NCBI GenBank assembly: GCA_041619575.1
Contig: JBFKDP010000050.1
Span: 1-16,719, forward strand
DNA length: 16,719 nucleotides
Source of the DNA: Litorivivens sp041619575
GTDB taxonomy: Bacteria > Pseudomonadota > Gammaproteobacteria > Pseudomonadales > Spongiibacteraceae
Reading direction: 5' to 3'
Shown: one piece after another, positions 1-6,452 of the stretch
Position numbering within the stretch: the stretch's first letter is position 1
How the letters are laid out: each line of letters begins with the position of its first letter
Position numbers and translations under genes: made by a program
Notes under the pieces: generated by a model
Told to the model about the DNA's origin: nothing
Database searches by the model: none
Seen by the model: only the letters and a program-made list of their open reading frames with translations

Positions 1-1043
1 AACGCAATCGAGAACAACATCGGCGTTTCAAAGGTCAGAGAACCTTTGAACATGGTGGTGATCCAGTTGAACACTTTTGCTGCTGTCGGCACCGCAATCA
101 GCATGGTGGCGTACATAAAGAACAGCTCACCGGCAATCGGCATGCCTACCGTGTACATGTGGTGAGCCCACACGATAAACGACAGGAAGGCGATCGACGC
201 GGTGGCGTAAACCATGGAGTCGTAGCCGAACAGCGGCTTGCGCGAGAAGGTCGGAATAATCTGGGAGACCACACCAAAACCCGGCAGGATGATGATGTAT
301 ACCTCGGGGTGACCAAAGAACCAGAACACGTGCTGGAACAAGACCGGGTCACCGCCACCAGCCGCGGAGAAGAAGCTGGTGCCAAAGTGAATATCCATCA
401 GCATCATCGTAACCGCACCAGCCAGTACCGGCATGACCGCTACCAGCAGGAAGGCGGTAATGAGCCAGGTCCATACGAACAACGGCATTTTCATGTAGGT
501 CATGCCGGGTGCGCGCATATTGACGATGGTCGCAATGATGTTGATTGAACCCATGATGGACGACAGACCCATAATGTGAACGCCAAAAATGAAGTAGGTC
601 ACGCTTGGCGGCGCATAGGTTGTCGACAAAGGCGCGTAGAACGTCCAACCGAAGTTGGGGCCGCCGCCTTCCATAAACAGGGTAGAGGTCAGCAGCAGAA
701 ACGCCGGAGGCAGAATCCAGAAAGACCAGTTATTCATCCGCGGCAGCGCCATATCCGGGGCGCCAATCATCAACGGAATCATCCAGTTAGCCAAACCAAC
801 ACAGGCTGGCATGATGGCACCGAATACCATCACCAGACCGTGCATGGTGGTCATCTGGTTAAAAAATTCAGGCTCTACAATTTGCAGGCCCGGCTGAAAC
901 AGCTCCGCGCGAATGATCATGGCGAACGAGCCACCCAAAATGAACATCGCAAAGCTGAACCACAGGTACATCGTACCGATGTCCTTGTGGTTGGTGGTAA
1001 ACAACCACCGACTTAAACCTTTAGCAGGTCCGTGAGCACCCAT
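1..1043 (-). CDS. ctaD: Cytochrome c oxidase subunit I, 3' end cut by window edge
   Basis: Catalytic subunit of an aa3-type heme-copper oxidase in the inner membrane. It reduces O2 to water and pumps protons, holding heme a and the heme a3-CuB centre. I translated the minus strand: 347 codons are visible of the usual 520-550, and the C-terminus lies off the left edge. It opens with MGAHGPAKGL and the typical TTNHKDIGTMYLW. Expected ligands are visible: H68 in TTMHGLVMVFG (heme a), H245 and Y249 in FGHPEVYI (CuB and the His-Tyr crosslink), and H294-H295 in WAHHMYTVG (CuB). The start ATG at 1043-1041 follows an AGGAGG ribosome site with 7-base spacing. It lies 12 bases after the ctaC stop, so the two genes are co-transcribed. 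No unusual residues were seen. Confidence 0.98.
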   Translation of the reverse strand, partial: MGAHGPAKGLSRWLFTTNHKDIGTMYLWFSFAMFILGGSFAMIIRAELFQPGLQIVEPEFFNQMTTMHGLVMVFGAIMPACVGLANWMIPLMIGAPDMALPRMNNWSFWILPPAFLLLTSTLFMEGGGPNFGWTFYAPLSTTYAPPSVTYFIFGVHIMGLSSIMGSINIIATIVNMRAPGMTYMKMPLFVWTWLITAFLLVAVMPVLAGAVTMMLMDIHFGTSFFSAAGGGDPVLFQHVFWFFGHPEVYIIILPGFGVVSQIIPTFSRKPLFGYDSMVYATASIAFLSFIVWAHHMYTVGMPIAGELFFMYATMLIAVPTAAKVFNWITTMFKGSLTFETPMLFSIA

Positions 1044-1055
1044 TGGTGAATCCTC

Positions 1056-2213
1056 CTACTGACCTTTTTTGAAGTTGTAGATGTCGATTGGCTGTACCTT
1101 GTCACCCATATTGTTGCCAAAGGCATTACGGGTGTAGGTCACAATCGCACCAAGTTCGACGTCATTAAGCTGACCACCAAAAGCCTGCATCGCAGAGCCT
1201 GGCACGCCGTTTACCAGCACATCAATGTGGGTAGCAACGTCGCCGGTAGCAACCGGGCTGTCTGCAATCGGCTTGCCGACACCGCCTTCGCCGTTGGCAC
1301 CGTGACAGGCAACGCACGAGCGAGTGTAGACAGCTTTACCACGCGCCATCAGCTCATCCATGGTAAAGCTCTGGGCCATCAGCTTTTTGATCTCTGCTGC
1401 TTCAGCTTTTTTGCTGTCCAGCCACGCGTTGTACTCGGGCTCCTCAACAACGTTCACGACGATCGGCATAAAGCCATGGTCGCGGCCGCAAAGCTCGGCA
1501 CATTGGCCGCGGAATACGCCGGTCTCGGCAGCTTTTGTCCAAGCTTCATTAATGAAACCGGGAATAGCATCGCGCTTGACCGCCAGGGCAGGAACCCACC
1601 AGGCGTGCAAAACGTCATTCGCAGTAATCAGGAAACGGACTTTTTTGTCGACGGGGATCACGACGGGCTCATCAACTTCCAGCAGGTAGTTGGACCCTTT
1701 GTCGGCTTCGTTGTAAATCTCGCTCTTGTCAGTGCGCAGGCTAGAGAAGAAGCTGACATTGTCGCCTTCGGGCAGAATGTACTCGTACTTCCACTTCCAC
1801 TGATAGCCCGTTACCAGAATGTCCAGCTCGGCATCGTCAGTATCGTAGATTTCAATCAGCGTAGTCGTTGCCGGCCAGGCCATAAAAATCAGGATAAAGA
1901 AGGGAACCACTGTCCACGCCACTTCCACTGTTGTGTTTTCGTGGAAGCTGGAGGCTTTTGCGCCCTGGGATTTGCGAAACGCAAATACGGAATAGAAAAG
2001 GAAGCCAAAAACCACAATACCTACAACAACACATATCCAGAATACGAGCATGTGCAGGTCATAGATTTTCTGGCCAACTTCAGTCACGCTGGTCGTCATG
2101 TTGGTCTGCCAGCGCTGGCCCTCTTCGGCCCAGGCACCGGTGCTGAACAATGTCAGCGCCAACAGCACAGGACTAAGCGCCAGCTGGAACAGCCGTTTCG
2201 CTTGTGAATGCAT
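1056..2213 (-). CDS. ctaC: Cytochrome c oxidase subunit II with C-terminal cytochrome c domain (caa3-like)
   Basis: Electron-entry subunit of the aa3 oxidase; it passes electrons from cytochrome c through CuA to subunit I. The 385-residue call starts at ATG 2213, where a signal peptide (MHSQAKRLFQ to about AWAEE) begins and a GGAG site sits about 10 bases upstream. The frame is open to 2291, but those 26 extra residues are polar and unlike the family. Two transmembrane helices lie near residues 53-79 and 99-121. The cupredoxin domain has the CuA set: H203 in VLHAWW, C238 and C242 in CAELC, H246 and M249. A fused class I cytochrome c domain follows, with CVACH (C300, C303, H304) and a probable distal ligand M342 in GSAMQAFGG. 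Subunit II with a fused heme c domain is common in proteobacteria. Confidence 0.97.
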   Translation of the reverse strand: MHSQAKRLFQLALSPVLLALTLFSTGAWAEEGQRWQTNMTTSVTEVGQKIYDLHMLVFWICVVVGIVVFGFLFYSVFAFRKSQGAKASSFHENTTVEVAWTVVPFFILIFMAWPATTTLIEIYDTDDAELDILVTGYQWKWKYEYILPEGDNVSFFSSLRTDKSEIYNEADKGSNYLLEVDEPVVIPVDKKVRFLITANDVLHAWWVPALAVKRDAIPGFINEAWTKAAETGVFRGQCAELCGRDHGFMPIVVNVVEEPEYNAWLDSKKAEAAEIKKLMAQSFTMDELMARGKAVYTRSCVACHGANGEGGVGKPIADSPVATGDVATHIDVLVNGVPGSAMQAFGGQLNDVELGAIVTYTRNAFGNNMGDKVQPIDIYNFKKGQ

Positions 2214-2353
2214 TCTCCCGTGTCTCCATGTACTAATTAGATTAATTTTCCCCGTCGCAAACCACGAACGGCGCACAAAACCATGGCACAACCGGCCCGA
2301 AAACCAGCGTTCAATCTCTAGAGGACTGTATCAACAAGAAAGTACAAAATTGC

Positions 2354-2379
2354 CTGTCAGAGACCGAAATCGCTGACAG
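2354..2379. promoter_or_regulatory. Inverted repeat CTGTCAG-N12-CTGACAG, possible operator
   Basis: Perfect 7-base arms (2354-2360 and 2373-2379) are separated by 12 bases in the ctaC/dinF-like divergent region. It lies about 140 bases upstream of ctaC and 174 upstream of the MATE gene. The spacing is wrong for a LexA box (CTGT-N8-ACAG), and no T-run follows on either strand, so a dimeric regulator site is likelier than a terminator. The regulator is unknown. Confidence 0.3.
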
Positions 2380-2419
2380 CGTGAGTGACTTCCCCCGCCA
2401 CGGATGACTCCGCGCACCG

Positions 2420-2437
2420 CCCAAAGCCCACTTTGGG
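2420..2437. repeat. Short hairpin CCCAAAG-CCCA-CTTTGGG
   Basis: A perfect 7-base stem with a 4-base loop. The flanks (GCACCG before, TGCGGC after) could extend it with a bulge. No U-tract follows on either strand, so it is not a classical intrinsic terminator. It overlaps the weak -35 box proposed for the MATE gene and could be a regulator site or chance. Confidence 0.3.
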
Positions 2438-2552
2438 TGCGGCAAAACGACGCAATTATAAACCCTTCTCGCTGGGCAGCGCCACTACAAGCCCCGTAAA
2501 ATGCCAGCCTGCAGGCCTATATACCGAGCCACCACCATTGAATGCGGTTTAA

Positions 2553-3881
2553 ATGAGTAGACACCACAAAATATGGCGCATAGCCGGGCCAATGCTATTA
2601 GCCAATATCTCGGTTCCTCTGCTGGGGCTTGTCGACACCGCCATACTCGGACACCTGGACGATGCCCGCTATCTCGCGGCGGTCGCCGTTGGCAGCAGCC
2701 TGCTGGGCATGCTCTTCTGGGGGTTGGGCTTTCTGCGCATGGGTACAACCGGGGCCTCCGCCCAGGCTCGCGGCTCCGGTAACCGCGCCGCCCAGGCCGA
2801 GGTCCTGCTGCAATCGTCCACCCTGGCTCTGGTTCTGGGCTGCATGGTCAGTTTACTTGCGCCCTGGGTGCTCCCATCTGCCATTACCCTGATGAACACG
2901 CCTTCAGAATCTTCAGGGTTGGCGCTTACATACACCACAATTCGCATTATCAGTGCCCCTGCCGTGCTGCTCACCTACGTTGCAGTCGGCTGGTTAATTG
3001 GCCAGCAAAAGGCCCGGCAGGTGCTGATTATTACCGTCAGCACAAACGGACTCAACATTGTGCTCGACTATGCCTTGATTCTCGGTCTGGATATGAACAG
3101 TCGCGGTGCAGCCATCGCCAGTGTCATCAGCGAGTGCTCGGGCGCGGCCATCGCTCTGTGGATGGTTGCTCCGGCACTGAGAGAGCACAGTCTGGCGCAA
3201 ATACAGTCAATGGTGCTGAAAGCGGCCCGATACCGAAGTATTCTGCGGGCCAACAGCGCCCTCTTTATACGCACCGCGCTACTCCTGTTCGCCTTCGCCT
3301 TTTTCACGGCGCAGAGCGCGCACTTCGGTACAGCCGTGCTCGCCGCCAACACCCTGCTTATCAATCTGATGCTATTTACAGCCCATGGTCTTGACGCCTT
3401 CGCCCATGCTGCAGAAGCCCTGGTTGGCGAAGCCGTTGGCGCCAGAGACCGGCGCAATTTCCGAAAAATCTGCCGCGCCAGTGCAGAGTGCTCCATCCTG
3501 ACTGGCCTGGGCCTGTGCCTGATACTCTGGGCCGGTCAAGCACCGATCCTGACCCTTATGACTGATATCCCGGCGGTTGCCGAAAGCGCCAACCGCTTCT
3601 ACCCCTGGCTACTGGCGCTGCCGCTGGCGTCGGCCGCCAGTTATCTGCTCGACGGGATTTTTATTGGCGCCCTGCAGACGCGATGGATGCAAAACACCAT
3701 GATCTTCAGCGTTGTGGGTGTATACCTGCCCTTATGGGCGCTCACTCAAACACTGGGCAACCAAGGGCTCTGGCTGAGTTTTCTGCTATTCAATCTGGCC
3801 CGCGGCATCAGCCTTGGCCTGGTCTTTATCTGCCTCAGCCGGGGTAATCTCTGGTGGCCCGCTACATTACACAAGACTTAG
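2553..3881 (+). CDS. dinF: MATE-family efflux transporter, DinF subfamily
   Basis: Inner-membrane multidrug/metabolite antiporter of the MATE family, expected to export organic cations or toxic metabolites using a Na+ or H+ gradient. At 442 residues it has the normal length for about 12 helices. DinF-type signatures are clear: PLLGLVDTAILGHL (residues 23-36), GFLRMGTTGASAQARG (59-74), VGWLIGQQKARQ (145-156) and LDYALILGLDMNSRGAA (171-187), close to E. coli DinF. The start ATG has no obvious Shine-Dalgarno sequence, but the N-terminus MSRHHKIWRIAGPMLL aligns with the family start. In E. coli dinF follows lexA and belongs to the SOS regulon. Here there is no lexA nearby and I see no CTGT-N8-ACAG box upstream, so SOS control is not supported. 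The substrate is unknown. Confidence 0.92.
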   Translation: MSRHHKIWRIAGPMLLANISVPLLGLVDTAILGHLDDARYLAAVAVGSSLLGMLFWGLGFLRMGTTGASAQARGSGNRAAQAEVLLQSSTLALVLGCMVSLLAPWVLPSAITLMNTPSESSGLALTYTTIRIISAPAVLLTYVAVGWLIGQQKARQVLIITVSTNGLNIVLDYALILGLDMNSRGAAIASVISECSGAAIALWMVAPALREHSLAQIQSMVLKAARYRSILRANSALFIRTALLLFAFAFFTAQSAHFGTAVLAANTLLINLMLFTAHGLDAFAHAAEALVGEAVGARDRRNFRKICRASAECSILTGLGLCLILWAGQAPILTLMTDIPAVAESANRFYPWLLALPLASAASYLLDGIFIGALQTRWMQNTMIFSVVGVYLPLWALTQTLGNQGLWLSFLLFNLARGISLGLVFICLSRGNLWWPATLHKT

Positions 3882-3961
3882 TCCCCCCAGAAGTTTCACC
3901 AGTGAGCCAAAATCCGTTATTCTCAGCCTGCAGCCAAGCAAATACCGCAGCGCCACATTAC

Positions 3962-4154
3962 ATGCGCGCGAAAATAACAAAAATGAGGCAGCGCAATCAT
4001 CGTCACTCGTAGTTCCGACCACGCAGGCCCGGACGGGCGCACACCGTTTCAGCAACATATTGATAGCGGCAGCTACCTTCGCCTGTCATTTGCACCCGAG
4101 CTGGAAACCGACTATCGCCGCTACCACCACAGGCTGGCCCTGCGCGAGCGCCTC
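3962..4154 (+). other. Probable N-terminal coding extension of the first GGDEF gene, out of frame with the nearest ATG
   Basis: The frame of the following GGDEF gene stays open upstream to a TGA at 3984-3986. Between 3987 and 4155 it encodes protein-like sequence, including RLSFAPELETDYRRYHHR directly before the first membrane helix. The same segment exists in the downstream paralogue (RLRFTPPDEARFSAANSNR), so it is very likely real coding sequence. No ATG, GTG or TTG occurs in this frame before GTG 4155; only ATC (3996, 3999), ATT (4059) and CTG codons occur. ATGs at 3962 and 3983 share another frame (MRAKITKMRQRNHRHS, stop 4010-4012). Joining that frame with a +1 shift gives about 419 residues, close to the paralogue's 406. 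A frameshift, an assembly indel or a non-canonical start could explain this. Confidence 0.6.
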
Positions 4155-5222
4155 GTGTTTAGCGCCTTTCTCGCCATCATTTTTTTAGCCACGCCTATTA
4201 CTGACCACTTTATCTTTCAGCCGCCACAAGCCTTTGTAGCACCCGTCAGGCTAATGCAGTTTGCGGTCGTTATCCCACTGGTTGTAGCGACCCTTTATGC
4301 CTCTATTAATAACCGCTTGCAGCGATTTTCAACACCGCTGGCTGCCGCGACACTGGTCGCCGTCAGTTTAAATTCAATCTACCAGCGCGTATTGGGCCAC
4401 GAGCTCGACTACTTCACCGCCATCGGCTGGGCGAATGTCGCCATACTCGGCGCATTTTTCTTTTCGGGAATTCGCAGCGTTTATGTCGTGCCACTGGGAA
4501 TAGTGCTGTTTGCCCTAAACTTCGCTGCAGAGCTGCACGTCGGTGATTACAAGAGCCAGCAAAGCGCGCTGATCAACACAGTCTACGAACTGGAAAGCAT
4601 GACAGTGATATTTATACTGGGCGTTGCCGGCTGCTACATTATTGAAGCCAGTACCCGCCTGAATTGGCTGGAATCCAAGGAAGTACAACAGCAGCTTGAG
4701 TATGATGACTTAACGGGCTCACTTAATCGCGGCCAGTTTCGAATGGTCTACCGCCGCTTGTACTCAATGGCACAACGCGAGCAGCGAGATATCAGCATTG
4801 CCGTTGTGGATATCGATTTCTTCAAACCCTATAACGATTTCTATGGGCATAGCCGAGGCGACGACTGCCTCGCCGCCATAGCGCAACCATTGAATCAACT
4901 GGCTGACGAACACGGTGGCTACTGCGCGCGCTTGGGCGGTGAAGAATTCGTACTGCTGTTCTACGGTATGAACAAGGAGGAAGCCTCTGCCTTATGCGTC
5001 CGCGCCTGTAACACTATAGAGCGTCTCGGCCTCCCTCACGAATCCCGTCCGGACGCGTTGGGCAGTGTGACGGTCAGTATCGGCGTATACAGTCTTATTC
5101 CCGATGGCAGGGTCAATCGATTCGCTGCAATGCGCATAGCCGACGGGCATCTCTACCGGGCCAAGGAACAGGGTCGCAATCAGGTCGTCATTGATGCCCG
5201 CGCGAGACCCGGCCATGCATAG
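4155..5222 (+). CDS. Membrane GGDEF protein (diguanylate cyclase), first of a tandem pair
   Basis: Predicted diguanylate cyclase making c-di-GMP from two GTP at the inner membrane. Coordinates begin at GTG 4155, the first conventional start in frame (355 residues), but the true N-terminus probably lies upstream (see 3962-4154). About six hydrophobic helices fill residues 1-165 with no recognisable ligand-binding fold, followed by a short linker and GGDEF domain. Visible motifs are DDLTGSLNR (184-192), VDIDFFKPYNDFYGH (218-232, metal- and GTP-binding) and the active loop RLGGEEF (259-265). The inhibitory I-site is missing: residues 252-255 are EHGG instead of RxxD, so product inhibition through this site is not expected. 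It overlaps the next gene by up to 29 bases, suggesting translational coupling. Activity is inferred from the intact GGEEF loop; the sensed signal is unknown. Confidence 0.85.
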   Translation: MFSAFLAIIFLATPITDHFIFQPPQAFVAPVRLMQFAVVIPLVVATLYASINNRLQRFSTPLAAATLVAVSLNSIYQRVLGHELDYFTAIGWANVAILGAFFFSGIRSVYVVPLGIVLFALNFAAELHVGDYKSQQSALINTVYELESMTVIFILGVAGCYIIEASTRLNWLESKEVQQQLEYDDLTGSLNRGQFRMVYRRLYSMAQREQRDISIAVVDIDFFKPYNDFYGHSRGDDCLAAIAQPLNQLADEHGGYCARLGGEEFVLLFYGMNKEEASALCVRACNTIERLGLPHESRPDALGSVTVSIGVYSLIPDGRVNRFAAMRIADGHLYRAKEQGRNQVVIDARARPGHA

Positions 5223-6414
5223 CCAGCCCAAAGTTTCCCGCCAAAGACTCAATCGCGCGGATCGCTCCGGGATTAGCCAGCTCGCAAAAAGGCGCATGCG
5301 CGAAATTATGCGTCTACGCTTTACCCCGCCAGATGAAGCTCGGTTCAGCGCGGCCAACAGCAATAGGCTGCGCCGATACCTGCGCGCCATTTATATGCTT
5401 GCCGGCATTTCCGTGGTTGCCGCTGTGCTGCTCATTGACTACTTTGTCCTGACCGTTCCCGGTGATTTTTTAGACATGCGCTGGCAGGTAGGACTCGGCG
5501 TAATGACGACCGCACTGCTTGTCGCATTGGCAGCCAACACCTTGCCCGGCGGGAAGCGCCTTTCAGAGTGGGCAAGCACGGCCGCCGTTGTTATCTGCTC
5601 ACTGTCCATGCTTTACCAGCGCAACGCCGCGTTTGCCTGGGATATTGATATTCCAACAGCTTTTATAGCACTGCCGATATTTATCGGGCTGATTCTGTGC
5701 CGGGTGCGCCTGCTGGTATTGCTGCCTTTTCATATCCTGATTTACAGCGTGACGCTAACGCTGGAGTTTCAGAACGATCGTGCACGCGATTACCAATTAG
5801 GGCAGGCCTATTCTTTTACCCTACTCATGACGACAATACTTGCCGGCGCCTGGGTGGTGGAGGTCTACAATCGCTCAACCTGGCTAAGGCGCGAATGGCT
5901 GCGCGAAATTTCCAGCCGAGATGCCTTGACCGGTCTACTTAACAAACGCGAATTTAATCGCGAGCTCGCGCGCCTGTTCAGGCTCGCCGCCAGGGAAAAG
6001 CGCCCACTGACAGTCGCGATGCTGGATGTCGATCACTTTAAAGCCTACAACGACCACTACGGCCATCCGAGTGGCGACCGCTGTCTGGTGAAAATCGCAG
6101 AAGTGTTGCGAGCCCGCACTCGCCGTGGCGGCGATCTTGCCGGCAGAGTCGGGGGGGAAGAATTTGCCCTAGCCTGGTATGGCAATGATCGCGTAACCGT
6201 TACGATGATGCTGGAACAGCTTGTATCGAGTGTGCGCGACTTACAGATAGAGCACGAGTATACGGGCAGCGCTCAACAACAACTTACACTCAGTGCCGGG
6301 GCACGCTGGCTGATACCCGATGCACTCGACGATCCGAACGACGTCATGCATGAAGCCGACATGCTGCTCTACGAGAGCAAACAGGCCGGCAGAAATTGCT
6401 ATCGTCTGCGCTAG
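5194..6414 (+). CDS. Membrane GGDEF protein (diguanylate cyclase) with intact I-site, second of a tandem pair
   Basis: Predicted inner-membrane diguanylate cyclase and paralogue of the gene just upstream, with the same layout: a polar N-terminal tail, the RLRFTPP segment, about six helices (from residue 63 to 223) and a C-terminal GGDEF domain. The start is uncertain among TTG 5191, ATG 5194 and ATG 5215. I chose ATG 5194, with AGG nine bases upstream; all three overlap the previous gene (stop 5220-5222). Motifs, numbered from TTG 5191, are RDALTGLLNKREF (243-255), LDVDHFKAYNDHYGH (278-292), the I-site RGGD (312-315) and GGEEF (321-325). RxxD five residues before GGEEF is the classical c-di-GMP feedback site. 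Its neighbour lacks that site, so the two enzymes may differ in feedback control. The signal sensed by the membrane region is unknown. Confidence 0.9.
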   Translation: MPARDPAMHSQPKVSRQRLNRADRSGISQLAKRRMREIMRLRFTPPDEARFSAANSNRLRRYLRAIYMLAGISVVAAVLLIDYFVLTVPGDFLDMRWQVGLGVMTTALLVALAANTLPGGKRLSEWASTAAVVICSLSMLYQRNAAFAWDIDIPTAFIALPIFIGLILCRVRLLVLLPFHILIYSVTLTLEFQNDRARDYQLGQAYSFTLLMTTILAGAWVVEVYNRSTWLRREWLREISSRDALTGLLNKREFNRELARLFRLAAREKRPLTVAMLDVDHFKAYNDHYGHPSGDRCLVKIAEVLRARTRRGGDLAGRVGGEEFALAWYGNDRVTVTMMLEQLVSSVRDLQIEHEYTGSAQQQLTLSAGARWLIPDALDDPNDVMHEADMLLYESKQAGRNCYRLR

Positions 6415-6452
6415 CCTAAAGAGTCGAAGTAAAGCCCCAACCCTCTTGCCGG

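Larger units (their letters stand above)
2214..2552. promoter_or_regulatory. Divergent intergenic region, ctaC / dinF-like
   Basis: About 340 bases without a gene lie between divergently transcribed ctaC (minus) and the MATE gene (plus). Both promoters should be here. A weak sigma70-like pair for the plus strand is TTGGGT (2433-2438) and TATAAA (2457-2462), spaced 18 bases; a second AT-rich step, TATATA (2518-2523), lies closer to the MATE start. Two inverted repeats are listed separately. The MATE start at 2553 has no clear Shine-Dalgarno sequence. I found no convincing -35/-10 pair for ctaC. The promoter boxes are inference; the absence of a coding frame that resembles a protein is direct observation. 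Confidence 0.45.

Noticed and set aside
1227..2207. Long plus-strand open frame opposite ctaC
   Set aside because: It is antisense to a certain gene. Its translation has no recognisable family features, and its length comes from the GC-biased codon use of ctaC.
2354..2379. LexA/SOS box upstream of the dinF-like gene
   Set aside because: CTGT and ACAG are 18 bases apart rather than 8, so it does not match the gammaproteobacterial LexA consensus.
3814..4188. Plus-strand open frame of 124 residues bridging dinF and the GGDEF gene
   Set aside because: It overlaps the end of dinF and the conserved N-terminal segment of the GGDEF frame; its composition is not protein-like.
6415..6452. Terminator between the convergent GGDEF and receptor genes
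   Set aside because: Only a 4-base AGCC/GGCT pairing with a long loop is visible in and around the gap, and it lacks a proper T-run context.
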